DNA from: Alisma plantago-aquatica
Lineage: Eukaryota; Streptophyta; Magnoliopsida; Alismatales; Alismataceae
Reading direction: 5' to 3'
Length of the DNA stretch: 64,000 bases
NCBI GenBank assembly: GCA_963693085.1
Contig: OY856411.1
Location: 71,344,001-71,408,000, forward strand
Under the pieces are notes generated by a model. That model was not told the origin of the DNA and searched no databases. It saw only the letters and a program-made list of their open reading frames with translations. Numbering within the stretch: position 1 is the stretch's first letter; the number at the start of each line of letters is the position of its first letter. The position numbers were made by a program, and so were the translations under genes. Below are positions 39,304 through 49,567 of this stretch, piece after piece.

Positions 39304-39855
39304 TGTCATGTTCTTGCATAACTGTTTGAACAAGTACGCAGAATGTGTATTTCTAATGTCGCTTCAACCTAAGTTTAGAATATATTAAAAATATATTTTA
39401 TTTATGTTGTGTGGGTGTTATTTTGTATATTTATAATATTGCAAATAAGATATGATAATTCTAATTTTTTACGTAGTGATTACAAATAAACTGTCATGTT
39501 CTTGCATCACTGTTTGAACAAGTACGCTGAATGTGTATTTGTGATGTCATTTCAACCTAAGTTTATAATATATTAAAAATATATTTTATTTGTGTTGTGT
39601 GGGTGTTATTTTGTATATTTATAATAGTGCAAATAAGATATGATAATTCTAATTTTTACGTAGTGATTAACAACTAACTGTCATGTTCTTGCATCACAGT
39701 TTGAACAAGTACGCAGAATGTGTGTTTGTGATGTCACTTCAACCTAAGTTTAGAATATATTAAAAATATATTTTATTTGTGTTGTGTGGGTGTTATTTTG
39801 TATATTTAAAATAGTGCAAATAAGATATGATAATTCTAATATTAACGTAGTGATG
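39304..39855. repeat. Three tandem ~188-bp repeats near the left end of the Harbinger element
   Basis: Units start at 39304, 39492 and 39679, each with TGTCATGTTCTTGCAT, ATATTAAAAATATATTTTAT and GTTGTGTGGGTGTTATTTTG in the same order. They are about 95% identical. They lie downstream of all the ORFs, between the last gene and the transposon end. Confidence 0.93.
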
Positions 39856-40313
39856 AAAAAGTAATGAAAAAGTAATGAAACGTTAATGTCATCTGGAATG
39901 ACTTTTGCATGTGGTATATATGTAATGTTGAACCTAGTTAATTGTCGTCATCAGTGTGACGAATTACATTATCGTCAGTAACAGTCAAGCTACATGAAAT
40001 ATGAAATTGGCAGTCAAGGTACATGAAATATGAAATTGGCGTAAATTACATTATCGTCGGTAAAAGCAACTGATAATAATCATATTGTCGTCATTAGTGA
40101 AACATAAATGATCACTGATATTAACATAATTGTTTACGGGTGATATTCCTCAGGGGAGAAGGACAAAAAGGGGAGCAATAAACAGGCAAACCAAAGCTAA
40201 GATTTTGACAAGGCACTTTGGGCCAACGTTATGGCCTCATCGTACTCGTCCCATGACAGTGGGCATGGTTCTTGCACCGGCTGCTTGTTTTGTTGTTTGA
40301 TGTCGTCTTTTGG

Positions 40314-40541
40314 TCAATCAAACAACAATGGCAAATGAGGAACATGCTGACTGACTTTACCCTTGACGACTTTGCCCTTGACTTGATCATCAGTCCCAAT
40401 TTTGCCCTCCTCGTTTATGTGATTGCAACATGGTTTTTTGCATACAAGGTTATCTTCAACATATTTATGAATTTTCTTTGGTGACTTCAAAAGTTTTTCA
40501 AATTTTGCCTTTGTCTTTGCCTTTGCACGCGATGTCGACAT
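40314..40541 (-). CDS. Small lysine-rich ORF (75 aa), unknown
   Basis: Starts MSTSRAKAKTKAKFEKLL and is strongly basic. A CKKPCCNHINEE segment has three Cys and one His that could bind a metal. The start ATG follows TTTTATTAATTATAG on the minus strand, a good splice acceptor, so this may be the last exon of a longer transcript, perhaps that of the SANT-like ORF 200 bases upstream. It is the most 3' ORF of the Harbinger element. I do not recognise a family. Being short, it could be chance, although its basic N-terminus resembles nuclear proteins. Confidence 0.4.
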   Translation of the reverse strand: MSTSRAKAKTKAKFEKLLKSPKKIHKYVEDNLVCKKPCCNHINEEGKIGTDDQVKGKVVKGKVSQHVPHLPLLFD

Positions 40542-40744
40542 CTATAATTAATAAAAAAAAAGGTATGAACAAATAACAGAATTCGTAAAGTAACTGTGGC
40601 AATAAGATAATAATGAAGTAGGAAATTTGATCGCATTATGGTAGCAACATATAATAATGCAACACATAAGTAGACAATGTAAATTGTTTCGACGCAAAAA
40701 CACAACTACATTTAGCACAAATGTTACAAGTTCATTTGTTTATT

Positions 40745-41104
40745 TCAATTGTCAGTGCTAAAAAAAATCCCTGGTGGGTAAGTGCGACGCGTCGTCAAGA
40801 AGTTGCGTTCAATGCCTTGTTGCGCGGCCAATGTGGGGGGAGGCAATAAATCTGCCAATATGAACATATTGTCTCTTACAAACTCTCTCTCGATGTATTG
40901 CCATCGCATTTGCAACTCAGGTAATGAAATGTAAGGGCTTTCTGTTATGTATACAAACTGGTGCCATGCCTCCATCCAAGCCTGTGTAGAGTATACTCCA
41001 TTCACACATCTACCCACGTGATATTGGGTTCTCATCAAACCTCTGAGAACCATATCAAGCTCGTGCGACCAGATAAAAGACGGTGTCGGCAGTTGGCCAG
41101 CCAT
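40745..41104 (-). CDS. Second Myb/SANT-like ORF (119 aa), diverged relative of the Harbinger Myb-like protein
   Basis: The 119-codon frame aligns end to end with the first exon of the Myb-like gene at 44203-45303. Shared positions include MA, W-S-x-ELD near residue 12, the QY-x-x-GRCV-x-G(I/V) motif near 27-36, a following W, and RW near 66 (trihelix/SANT-like spacing). It lacks the C-terminal half of the longer protein and ends about 30 residues after the domain. The frame has kept its motif despite clear divergence, which suggests it was maintained for some time; a DNA-binding role is inferred. It could instead be a decayed exon copy. It lies between the zinc-finger gene at 41382 and the lysine-rich ORF, same strand. 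Confidence 0.6.
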   Translation of the reverse strand: MAGQLPTPSFIWSHELDMVLRGLMRTQYHVGRCVNGVYSTQAWMEAWHQFVYITESPYISLPELQMRWQYIEREFVRDNMFILADLLPPPTLAAQQGIERNFLTTRRTYPPGIFFSTDN

Positions 41105-41381
41105 ATCACAGATTCTGTAAGTAATATATTTTTCAAAAAGTAAGGTTGTATATCACAATTAATTGTATTATTTGGTTAGAGCTAACGTTAAGAAAAAATT
41201 CGAATAATAATATACATCATTACTAAAACACTCATCAACATGAAGAAAATTTTCATACCGCTTAAAATGTAATATGACGTTTATAAAAGTGCCTAAATTA
41301 AACAAGTGTATGATGTTCATAACATCCATTGATAGTCATTCTAAACAGAGAAGACAATGTAAATGCATTTGCCATTCAACG

Positions 41382-41888
41382 TCATGGAGTCATTTGAGGT
41401 GAAGGGATGTCGAGAAGCATACGACAATCTTCCTCAAGACTGGCAACGTTGCGTTCTAAAACCTCATGCTCATACTTTTTCGTAGCGTATAATTCATCGT
41501 AGTTGTAATGAATTTCAACAAAGTCCTTCATGTTCATCGCCTGACCCCACACTGACTTGCACTCAACAGTTAGTAACATAATCTCCGCTTTCAATGAATC
41601 AATTGTTGGGGGAGATCGACTGCCCAATGGAAGTATTTGCATCGGTCTTTTCCCTAAAATGTAGTACGAGGTACAAGTTAATGGCAAAGAATGCGGAGCC
41701 TCGACAAGGATAGTATATTGTTTATTGATGTACTATCACACCTCACGAGTAGGGCATATGTAATACATTTCGCCCGGCCTTTGACTCAAAATGACAAAGT
41801 CATTTAACCCTGCATCCTCTGTGTTAAGCCGTAAGGCTGCATTTAGCCCACAATCACACCTCGGAACCTCAGATGGAATCATCGACAT
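41382..41888 (-). CDS. Short zinc-binding/coiled-coil protein 2, GRF-like (137 aa, one intron predicted)
   Basis: Exon 1 is 41888-41747, from the ATG to a GTGAGG donor (phase 1). Exon 2 is 41653-41382, after an ATTTTAG acceptor. The joined frame stays open to a stop. The N-terminus has CDCGL (11-15) and a later YYIC (42-45), the CxCG...C layout of plant GRF-type zinc fingers, but I see only three clear Cys ligands. The C-terminal ~80 residues are helical and charged (LKAEIMLLTVE, YEHEVLERNVASLEED), a likely coiled coil. Order, length and architecture match the next gene upstream (42026-42451), so the two look like tandem paralogs. The splice prediction was made by eye. Cargo gene or transposition factor is open. 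Confidence 0.5.
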
Positions 41889-42025
41889 CTAATAAAACAG
41901 AATTGACGATTAATAGAAAAATATCGGGTTCATGACATAGTTTTCAAAGATAATATGAAGACCGAGTAGCTAATTGTTGCAACAGACAAGTGGAGTTCAT
42001 TTAGACATATCATAATATAGTATAT

Positions 42026-42451
42026 CTATGACGTATTGTATCCATCTTCTTCTGATGAAGAGTCATTATCGCTCGTAATTTGAAGTCGGTGGCGAAGATA
42101 TCGACACCTCTCCCGCATACTTGAAATTTCTTCTTGTAACCTAGTTGTGTCTGCTCTGGTTGAACAGATAAAGGCACAATGTTCTGACCAAAACTTGTGT
42201 TCGCTACGTGCATATGCGAGTTGTGATACCATTGCATCCCTAATTGCAGTCAGCGTAGCCACTGTAGGTGGTACTTGCTGTGCGGGCAACCTCATATGGC
42301 ATCTGGTATGTACAAGACCCCTACCACATGTAAAATATGGCCTGTGGGGATTGTTGTCTTCAAACCGTCCATTTGTCGCATCTGTGGCATCCATGTACAC
42401 TCGTACGGTGCACTGCAGACCACATGGGCACGACGGCATGTCTTTGTCCAT
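42026..42451 (-). CDS. Short GRF-type zinc finger/coiled-coil protein 1 (141 aa)
   Basis: Single open frame. The N-terminus CPCGLQC (8-14), then NPHRPYFTC (34-42) and a Cys at 51, fits the GRF-type finger (CxCG, ~30 residues, NPxRxYFxC), a nucleic-acid-binding domain found in many short plant proteins. Residues 85-125 are charged and helical (TRLQEEISSMRERCRYLRHR), a likely coiled coil, and the tail is acidic and Ser-rich (DNDSSSEEDG). It lies 180 bases after the transposase stop on the same strand, inside the transposon. Such proteins are not standard Harbinger components, so it may be captured cargo or a helper. A frame this long with a coherent motif is unlikely by chance. Confidence 0.65.
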   Translation of the reverse strand: MDKDMPSCPCGLQCTVRVYMDATDATNGRFEDNNPHRPYFTCGRGLVHTRCHMRLPAQQVPPTVATLTAIRDAMVSQLAYARSEHKFWSEHCAFICSTRADTTRLQEEISSMRERCRYLRHRLQITSDNDSSSEEDGYNTS

Positions 42452-42630
42452 TTTTAGACAGAAAACCTAATGAGACATAATTTCACATTGTTTATAAATA
42501 TGCAAATAAAACGGTGAACAATACAGTTTGAGAACAAAAGTTGGCCGTTAGGTTACAGAAATAAGGGAGTAAGTGAAACATGTTGTAGAACATGTTTCAA
42601 TGTCTGCAAGTTACAAAACAAATGTATAAA

Positions 42631-43971
42631 TCACTGATTTGCCCACATAGAATTGGCAATAGTTTCGCGCAAGACATCTCCCTCTCTAGCATCGACCTGG
42701 CTTGTTTGTTGCAGAGAACTCAATTCGTTCGAGATGTATGTCGTAGTATGAGGCTCATCCAAGTTTTCATCCATCATAGGATCACCATCATTTTGGCGCC
42801 GGATAAAATTGTGAACGATACAACAAGCCATTACAATCCGAGACTGAGACTGCACGGGAAAAGTTGCTCCTTTACGAAAGTAGGAAAACCTCTTCTTCAA
42901 CACACCAAAGGCTCGCTCGACAACGTTACGTAGTTGAGCATGTCGGTGGTTGAACATTTCCTTTTTGCTTGTGTATGAGCCTCTGTTACCCCGATACTCT
43001 GCTATATGGTAAGCAACGTTTCGATATGGTGCAAGAAATTGCCTGGTGTTGGCGTACCCTGCATCAACAAGATAGTACTTCCCAGCGGGTACTTTGAACC
43101 CGCCTGTGGTTGTAGTTGCCTGAAGTACCCTTTGGTCAGCAGAAGATCCCTCCCAACCAGTCATGATATATGTAAACTCTATTGAGAAGTCGACTGCAGC
43201 CATGACATTCATGGAAACATTCCCTTTTCTATTTCTATATCGGTTCTGCTTTTCGCGCTTCACCAAAACGGGGATGTGTGTCCCGTCAATTGCCCCAATG
43301 GCATCCTAAGACAAGTATATAAGAAAAACGCAAGTAAATACCAAACTCAACGATGACGATAGTGGTTATATTAACAATGGAATGGACAATGGTCAACTAA
43401 GTGATGGTCATACCTTGAAGTAAGGGTAAAATCTTGGACTCTCACCGATGCGGCGGTGTGGAGTTGTGGATGCAGTTGGCATGACAATATATTCACTGCA
43501 CAAAGCACACACTGCATCCAACACCTTGTTAAACTTTCTACTTATGGTCTCACCACTGTGAATATAGTCCTCAGTAAGAACACGGTTGGTATGGCCATGG
43601 CCAACCATCTGAAGGAAGTAGCAAACTGCCTCCACTGATGACACACCTCTTGTACTTTTCAACAAACCTCGGCCCTCAAGTTTGTCAACAAACGCTAAAA
43701 CTGTGTTGGGTAGCATACGATACAGATCGTACGCCCTCCTTTCATGGCCGGTTATTATTTCTAAAACCTTTTGATGGCCGCTCCTAATACTAACCGATCT
43801 CGGTATTGGTTGATGTGTGGTTGAGGCGTCTGAATTTCCCATGATATTGTGGGAAATTTGGTCGGCTATTTGGTAGGATATTGCGTTACCAATGTCATAA
43901 GCCGGAGCAGACATAACATGCAGTAGTTGTAGAATGTCATCAGTTGTTTCATATTGATGCATACCAGCCAT
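42631..43971 (-). CDS. PIF/Harbinger DDE transposase (410 aa, one intron)
   Basis: Exon 1 is 43971-43414 (186 codons), ending at AAG before a GTATGA donor; exon 2 is 43305-42631, after a GTCTTAG acceptor. The phase-0 junction falls directly before the IGAIDGTH motif. Exon 1 carries the conserved N-terminal region with HERRAYDLYRM and HSGETISRKF. The DDE nuclease domain (DDE_Tnp_4 type) shows D193 in AIDGTH, D267 in LVDAGYA and E316 in NVVERAFGVLK: all three catalytic acids are present, followed by ACCIVHNFIRR. Length is normal for the family. The ATG at 43971 is chosen because an acceptor-like TTAATTATAG lies 5 bases upstream, hinting at an upstream untranslated exon; an in-frame ATG 21 bases further up would sit in that intron. 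It cuts and pastes the element at TWA targets with its Myb-like partner. Confidence 0.9.
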
Positions 43972-44202
43972 CACGTCTATAATTAAAAGCAATTATCCGC
44001 ATCAGGGAAATATCGAGATATTGCAGATATGAAATTAGGGCTTGTTCCATTAAAACCATTACATAGTACTATAGTTCAGAGCTTGTTCCCAACAGAATAA
44101 AATAGTACAACAACAACTGAATAAAATAGTACAACAACAACTTCTGATAAAGTTCATCAAATAAAAGGCAGGATACTGATATACTTATTAATTTAGTCAA
44201 CC

Positions 44203-45303
44203 TCAAAAGTACGGTGTAGATTGTGGCGTGAAGGGTGATTGTGATGCAGAAGCTGCAGAAGTTGTGTTCTTCATTTCCCACAAGTCTTGCAACCAAATGG
44301 TAATTTTGTGTGGGGTGTCCATAAGGCTTAGGTAAATGTTACGGTTAGATGGATCTTTTATGGCATGCACAAGAGTGGTAAAAACTGGGACAGGGGTGTC
44401 AGGGTAGGTTGCATGAAAGTGGTGCAAAATGGTTTGGTATTCGTCTTTATCATTACACCTAGCAGCAATTCCGCTGCCCATCTCATGTACCTTGGAAAAC
44501 ACCTTTGTGAATTCAGACACAACATCATTAGACAGGACACAACTATCATGTGAGCTTGATGCTCGCTTCCTACGTCTGATCGTGGTGGGAGTCATTGCAG
44601 CAGCACCTTGGTTGTGTGATCCGCCATTGGTGTCCTCACTTTGTGTCCCAGAATTAACCACGTCTTCAGTGAAACCGGATGGACCTGTTGGTTCTGGGCT
44701 GACAAATGAATCAGATGCATCTAGGTCAACAGCAACATCATCTTCAGATGCAACATCAGAAGGAGGTTGTCTTTCGGTTGAGGACATTGCATGATGGCCC
44801 CTAGCTATGTTCCTCCCCCCCATCAGCTCGACGTCGTGGTAGTGGTAGAATGGTCTGTTGATCAGTCTCGCTAGTTCCCTGATTGCCTAAAATAGGGGAC
44901 AACTACTGATTAGGTCAAAAGTAACAAGTTTAATTTAATATATAATAGTCAAGGGAGTATATATTATTATACATACCACAAGTGCCTCCCTCCACTCCGG
45001 GGTGTCAGACAATATTGGCTTGTGCCTGTTGTCATCCCATCCAACACCACTTTTGTTGGTTACCAGTTTTATCTTTGCATAGTCTCTCCTGAGGTTCTTC
45101 CACCGAGTTTTTAACTGATCCAATGTACCCTCGTTCCTCCCCATCCTGATATGCCAATCACGTAGCGTCTCCCTCCACGTGTCCCTAGTAAATATTCCAT
45201 CGACGCACCTACCCATGTCATATTGTCTCCTCAATGCCGCAACCAGAGCCTCATCCAACTCTTTCGACCATACAATACGGAACCTCGGGTCGGGTGCAGC
45301 CAT
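44203..45303 (-). CDS. Harbinger Myb/SANT-like DNA-binding protein (336 aa, one intron)
   Basis: Exon 1 is 45303-44977 (109 codons), ending at a GTATGT donor; exon 2 is 44886-44203, after a TATTTTAG acceptor. The junction is phase 0 and the frame stays open. Exon 1 holds a Myb/SANT-like (trihelix-type) domain: VWSKELDEALV, GRCVDGIFTRDTW, LKTRWKNLRRDY. Exon 2 has an acidic Ser/Thr-rich linker, a basic RRRKR patch (possible nuclear signal) and a C-terminal conserved region with ATYPDTPVPVF and a tryptophan-containing helix. This is the usual ORF1 partner of PIF/Harbinger transposases, which binds transposon ends and brings the transposase into the nucleus. It lies 230 bases upstream of the transposase, same strand. 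The start is the ATG giving MAAPDPRF, which parallels the MAGQLP start of the second SANT-like ORF. Confidence 0.85.
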
Positions 45304-48300
45304 AGTAGCAATGACACTGCGATATATCAATTTAGTGTGGGTGTTTAAATGAAACCGTCATACGAACCTAGTATGAGACTATGCAGTTGAAAGCAATAAC
45401 TTGTATTGAAGTAGGCTAAGACAAGATCCATTACCCGGACCAGTCATAAGATCCAAAATGTGTACAAAAAAATTTAAATTGTAGTTAAATTTGAAATGGT
45501 TGTAGCAAACACATCATCAAATATGTTCATTACAGGAAAAGTACATAAATAGCAAGCATTCAACATGGCATTCACATTCAACGTGTTCGTATTGCTCATG
45601 AGATATACCTGGTAAGCCCAAGTGAAGGTTGAAGAGAGTTGCATGGCCAGCGACAAGGTCAGGGACGGTACATACAAGAAATTCAGAGGGAACGCAGATT
45701 AGCTGAAATAGTGGTATTATTTGCAATATAATCAGCAGATGTACATGTGGCATAGACGTAAATGTGGCAATAATGAAAGTTATATACATAATTTTGAAAG
45801 TTATACTTGTATGCATAGATGTAAATGTGGCAATAATGGGTATTTGAGGTTCCACTAATATACAAAACAGATCTATATAAATTCTGTAATCCACTATACA
45901 GCAGTTTTGGACTTAAGTAAGGGATTAAGGATAGCAGTGCTTAAATAGCAGCAGTAGATAATTTTTTATTTCAGTAGATAATTTTCATTAGTTTAGGGTT
46001 ATATTCAGCTTATATACAGAGCTGTTGCAGCTAATATGGCTGCTTGAAGCTTCCTAAAATAAGCAAGAAGGGAAAAATATAAACATGATGGATAGAGAAT
46101 AGTTTCAAGTGGGAGAAAGAGGGATACAACCACATTTGTCAGCCCATTTAGTTGACCACTTTGACAAGATGACAGTGGAGTGGGAAATGAAAGAGTCAGT
46201 AGTAGCAAGTGTGGCATATCCATCATATGTTGGGTAGCTAGAAATCCACATTCCACTATACAACAGTTTTTTATTTCAGTAATAATCTAATATGTGGCTA
46301 TTTAAGTAACAAAGTTGTCTAGGCAAGCAGATGCCAGATTCTTGCTTTGGTATGATGATTCAAACATTAAATGGGGACAAGTAATATAAACAACATGATC
46401 AACACCTAACAAATGAACTTCCTCACAAGGTAGATGAGTGCCACCTTTAACTAACATAATGATGTTTAAGTTTATTGTGTTTCTACAAACCTGAAGAATA
46501 TGAAGCATATTAGGTGATAGACAATTACTTTATCCCAATCCATGGTTGCAAACCAGAACAACAAAAGTTCCAAGTCAAGTATGTTATTTCTGATACCTCT
46601 AAACTTGACTGAGGCACTATTTATTGCTTATAGGGTACTAAGGTACATGGATTACTTCTGTAAAGGCACACAATCTAATAGTAAATTGCAAGTGATATGA
46701 CATCCTACTCAATGAGAATAAATTCTGGCACAATTTACTATAAGGAAAGTATTACACCAACATCAGAAATACATTTTTTTTATCTCAAGGACCATTTTTA
46801 CTAGTCAAACATGCAATTGTTAGGGATGTATAAATTTAGAGGAATGCTTAATAATATATAGAATTTCATCAATGTAAGTATTGAATACTAAAACTAACTT
46901 ACACATTGTTGCTAAATATAAGATCATTGACAATGTAACAATGTAATGCTTATTGAATAAAGAGGATTTATGAGTCAAATATGATTCAGAATTCTACATG
47001 TATACCAAGTGAAGGATGTCCAAATCATGCTTTTAGTATGGTTTAACAATAAATAATAAGATACATACATAGTACTTCAATACCAAGAAATAATGAACTT
47101 TTCAAATAACTTGAGGAGCAACAATATCATGTAGTATTTATAAAAATGTTTAAAGCTAGTCATTTCCCTCATGGGTAGAAGATCATCATTGTAAAGCAAA
47201 AGTTATGTGTGTAACAATTCTCAAAAGGAAAAAAATGAGTTGAGTAGTTTCATTTTGTTGTATTTTATTTTGAGTAGTTGTTTGGTGGTTCATCAGGTCA
47301 TAATACTTATTGAGAAAGTTTCAGGGGAATCTCATTTAGACACATGAACGGATATCTAATAATATTTTACATCTGTCTCTTATTATGGGACATTTCTTCA
47401 ATAATATTTTATTTAATCTTTCATAACTTTCTTTAGGATTTAAAATATTATAAATCCCCATTAGCACATGTAAAGCAGCCATACTGCAGCCCCACTCAAT
47501 AAAGAACACAAAAAAGGAAAAATCTGGGCTGCTTAGAAATTAAAGTATATATAGGAAATGCCACCATCGTTCACCTTGAGAAAGTAGGTTTAAAAGTGAA
47601 ACATAAGACAAGAGCAGAAGGTTTTAATGATGCTCTGCTCTTCGTTGAACATCAGTGGACTGGACACACACCAGCCATGCTCTGGAATTCCCTGGTATCA
47701 TTGCCAGCCATACTTCCATTCAATTGGTTATGATTGCATATGTATATTGGGTGTTAACCAGTAACTTTGGAATTTATAGTCATGGTGTCAACTTTCAAAC
47801 TATGGTTACTTTTATCTATATATCAGAAGGTAACTTGTTGTGGTGAACAAGCAACCACATTGTACTGTAAAACTAGTGAATGATGATAAAGAACATAATA
47901 ACTCAATCACTTATATGAATGATTTCAAATGTTTTGTCAGGTACTAGAAATTTTACAGGAAAATGGAGCCTGAATGTTAATTGAAACTACACAATTTACC
48001 AAAACAGAAATCATTAATTACACCCAAACCCCATTCTAATTACACCAAAACCATAGTCAATGCAAAATTACCTCAATGGTAATCTAAGATTGGTTTCACT
48101 TTACATAAAAGAACTTCACTCGTGGTCACATATAACACAATATGAGGAGTTTCTATGACTCCATTCTATTCGGATCTACAAAGCAATTTCTGTCCATATA
48201 CATCACAAATAAAAACATGATGGATAGAGGATAGTTTCAAGTGGGAGAAAGAGGGATACAACCACATTTGTCAGCCCATTTAGTTGACCACTTTGACAAG

Positions 48301-49536
48301 ATGACAGTCGAGTGGGAATTGACCACTTTGTATGCATAGACGTAAATGTGGCAATAATGGGTTGAGGTTCCACTAATATACAAAACAGATTTATATAAAT
48401 TCTGTAATCCACTATACAAATTTTGGACTTAAGTAAGGGATTAAGGATAGCACAGCATTAGATACAGAGTAGTTGCAATCGGAGAGCTAATATGTACATA
48501 GCTGTTGCAGCTAATATGGCTGCTTCCTAAAATAAGCAAGAAGGGATTTTGTATAAATACCAAGGATCAGATTCAACCAACTACCACAGAGATGCCTCAA
48601 CATCAACATCAAGATCAGATTCAATCAACTAATGTTATACTGAAAACCATTTTTCAAGGTGACGAGATCAAGATCAGATTCAAAATCAGATCAGATCAAG
48701 ATCAAGATCAGATTCAATCAACATCATTACTAAATAGCAGGTCGGAGGAGACATATACCATTTTTTATACTGAAAACCTTGCAATGTTACTGACGAGATC
48801 GATGAAAAGGGGCGGCGGATACCTATCTTGCAAGCAGCTCGGTGACTTCCCACAACAGCGGCTCGGCAGCGGCGGCAGTGGCGGAACAGAAGAGTGTATG
48901 GAGGCTTCGAAGGTGAAATGCGGCCAGATCGATGATGAAATGCACAAGTATATAACAGGCAGGACACTGGTTGCCCTTCCTAGGGTTTACTGCACGGCGC
49001 TTTGATGCGAGTTGACAACTCGGGAGTAGCTCGGCACTTGCAGACGAGCTTGCAGACGAGCCACCACAGCTTTGCCGCTTGATTGACCTGCTACTCCGCC
49101 TACTCCACTGGGCAGGGCTTAGGGCACGCCAGTCACCTGCCATGGCTGCCGCTGGAACGACCGATGGAAACGATGGCTCAGCTTTATTACTGGAGATAAT
49201 AGTAATGGCAAGGAGAGACCACAGAGCTCGTCTCGAGGTCTCGGGAGAGGAGGTATCGGGAGGGAAGACAGGATAGGAACAGAGCAGAAGGAGCAGAAGA
49301 TAGGAGGTAGAGGGGAAAGGAGACAAATGTCGGGATGGGTGTGGGGCGAGGGGAGGAGAGGATCGCATAAACCGGGTTGTGAACCGGAATCCCGCCCCTC
49401 GTGGGACTGGGACAACCCCGATTTGGGGGTTCCGTTATCCCATAACGGAGGATTTTCTGGGTTTTGAACCAAACGCGAACCGGCCTTGAACCGACAGATG
49501 TTTGGCAGGGTTGGCACTAAAAGACAGCACGAAACC
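45304..49536. other. Non-coding 5' part of the Harbinger element
   Basis: 4.2 kb without a supported gene. It contains a permuted duplication: block 45810-46072 followed by block 46080-46190 recurs at 48213-48320 and 48326-48547 in the opposite order, with ~2 kb of AT-rich DNA between. 48560-48730 is rich in ATCAAGATCAGATTCAA repeats that create an artificial plus-strand frame. 48800-49560 is GC-rich, like a leader or promoter region, and ends in the inverted repeat. Frames at 48505-49005, 48823-49368 and 49119-49637 have no recognisable domain. Confidence 0.6.
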
Positions 49537-49564
49537 GGGTTTCGGTCCCGTGCCAAACGCAGGC
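49537..49564. repeat. Right terminal inverted repeat of the Harbinger element
   Basis: The reverse complement begins GCCTGCGTTTGGCACGGGAC, pairing with 39097-39124. Confidence 0.85.
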
Positions 49565-49567
49565 TTA
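49565..49567. repeat. Target-site duplication TTA (right) of the Harbinger element
   Basis: TTA directly after the inverted repeat, matching 39094-39096. Confidence 0.8.

Larger units (their letters stand above)
39097..49564 (-). mobile_element. 10.5-kb PIF/Harbinger DNA transposon with six ORFs
   Basis: The ends are inverted repeats GCCTGC[C/G]TTTGGCAC[A/G]GGAC (18 of 20 matching) flanked by TTA. It encodes a DDE transposase and a Myb/SANT-like protein, the two proteins of the PIF/Harbinger superfamily, plus four further ORFs, all on the minus strand between 40.3 and 45.3 kb. Subterminal GTTTGGCA/GTTTGGCT words (39186-39290; 49500-49510) could be transposase sites. It splits LTR E. Both main genes are open with clean introns, so the copy may be recent and autonomous. 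It is long for the superfamily because of a ~4-kb non-coding leader and the accessory ORFs. Confidence 0.88.

Noticed and set aside
48505..49005. 166-codon plus-strand ORF in the Harbinger leader
   Set aside because: Its middle is a DQDQIQST translation of the ATCAAGATCAGATTCAA repeat; the rest has no recognisable domain.
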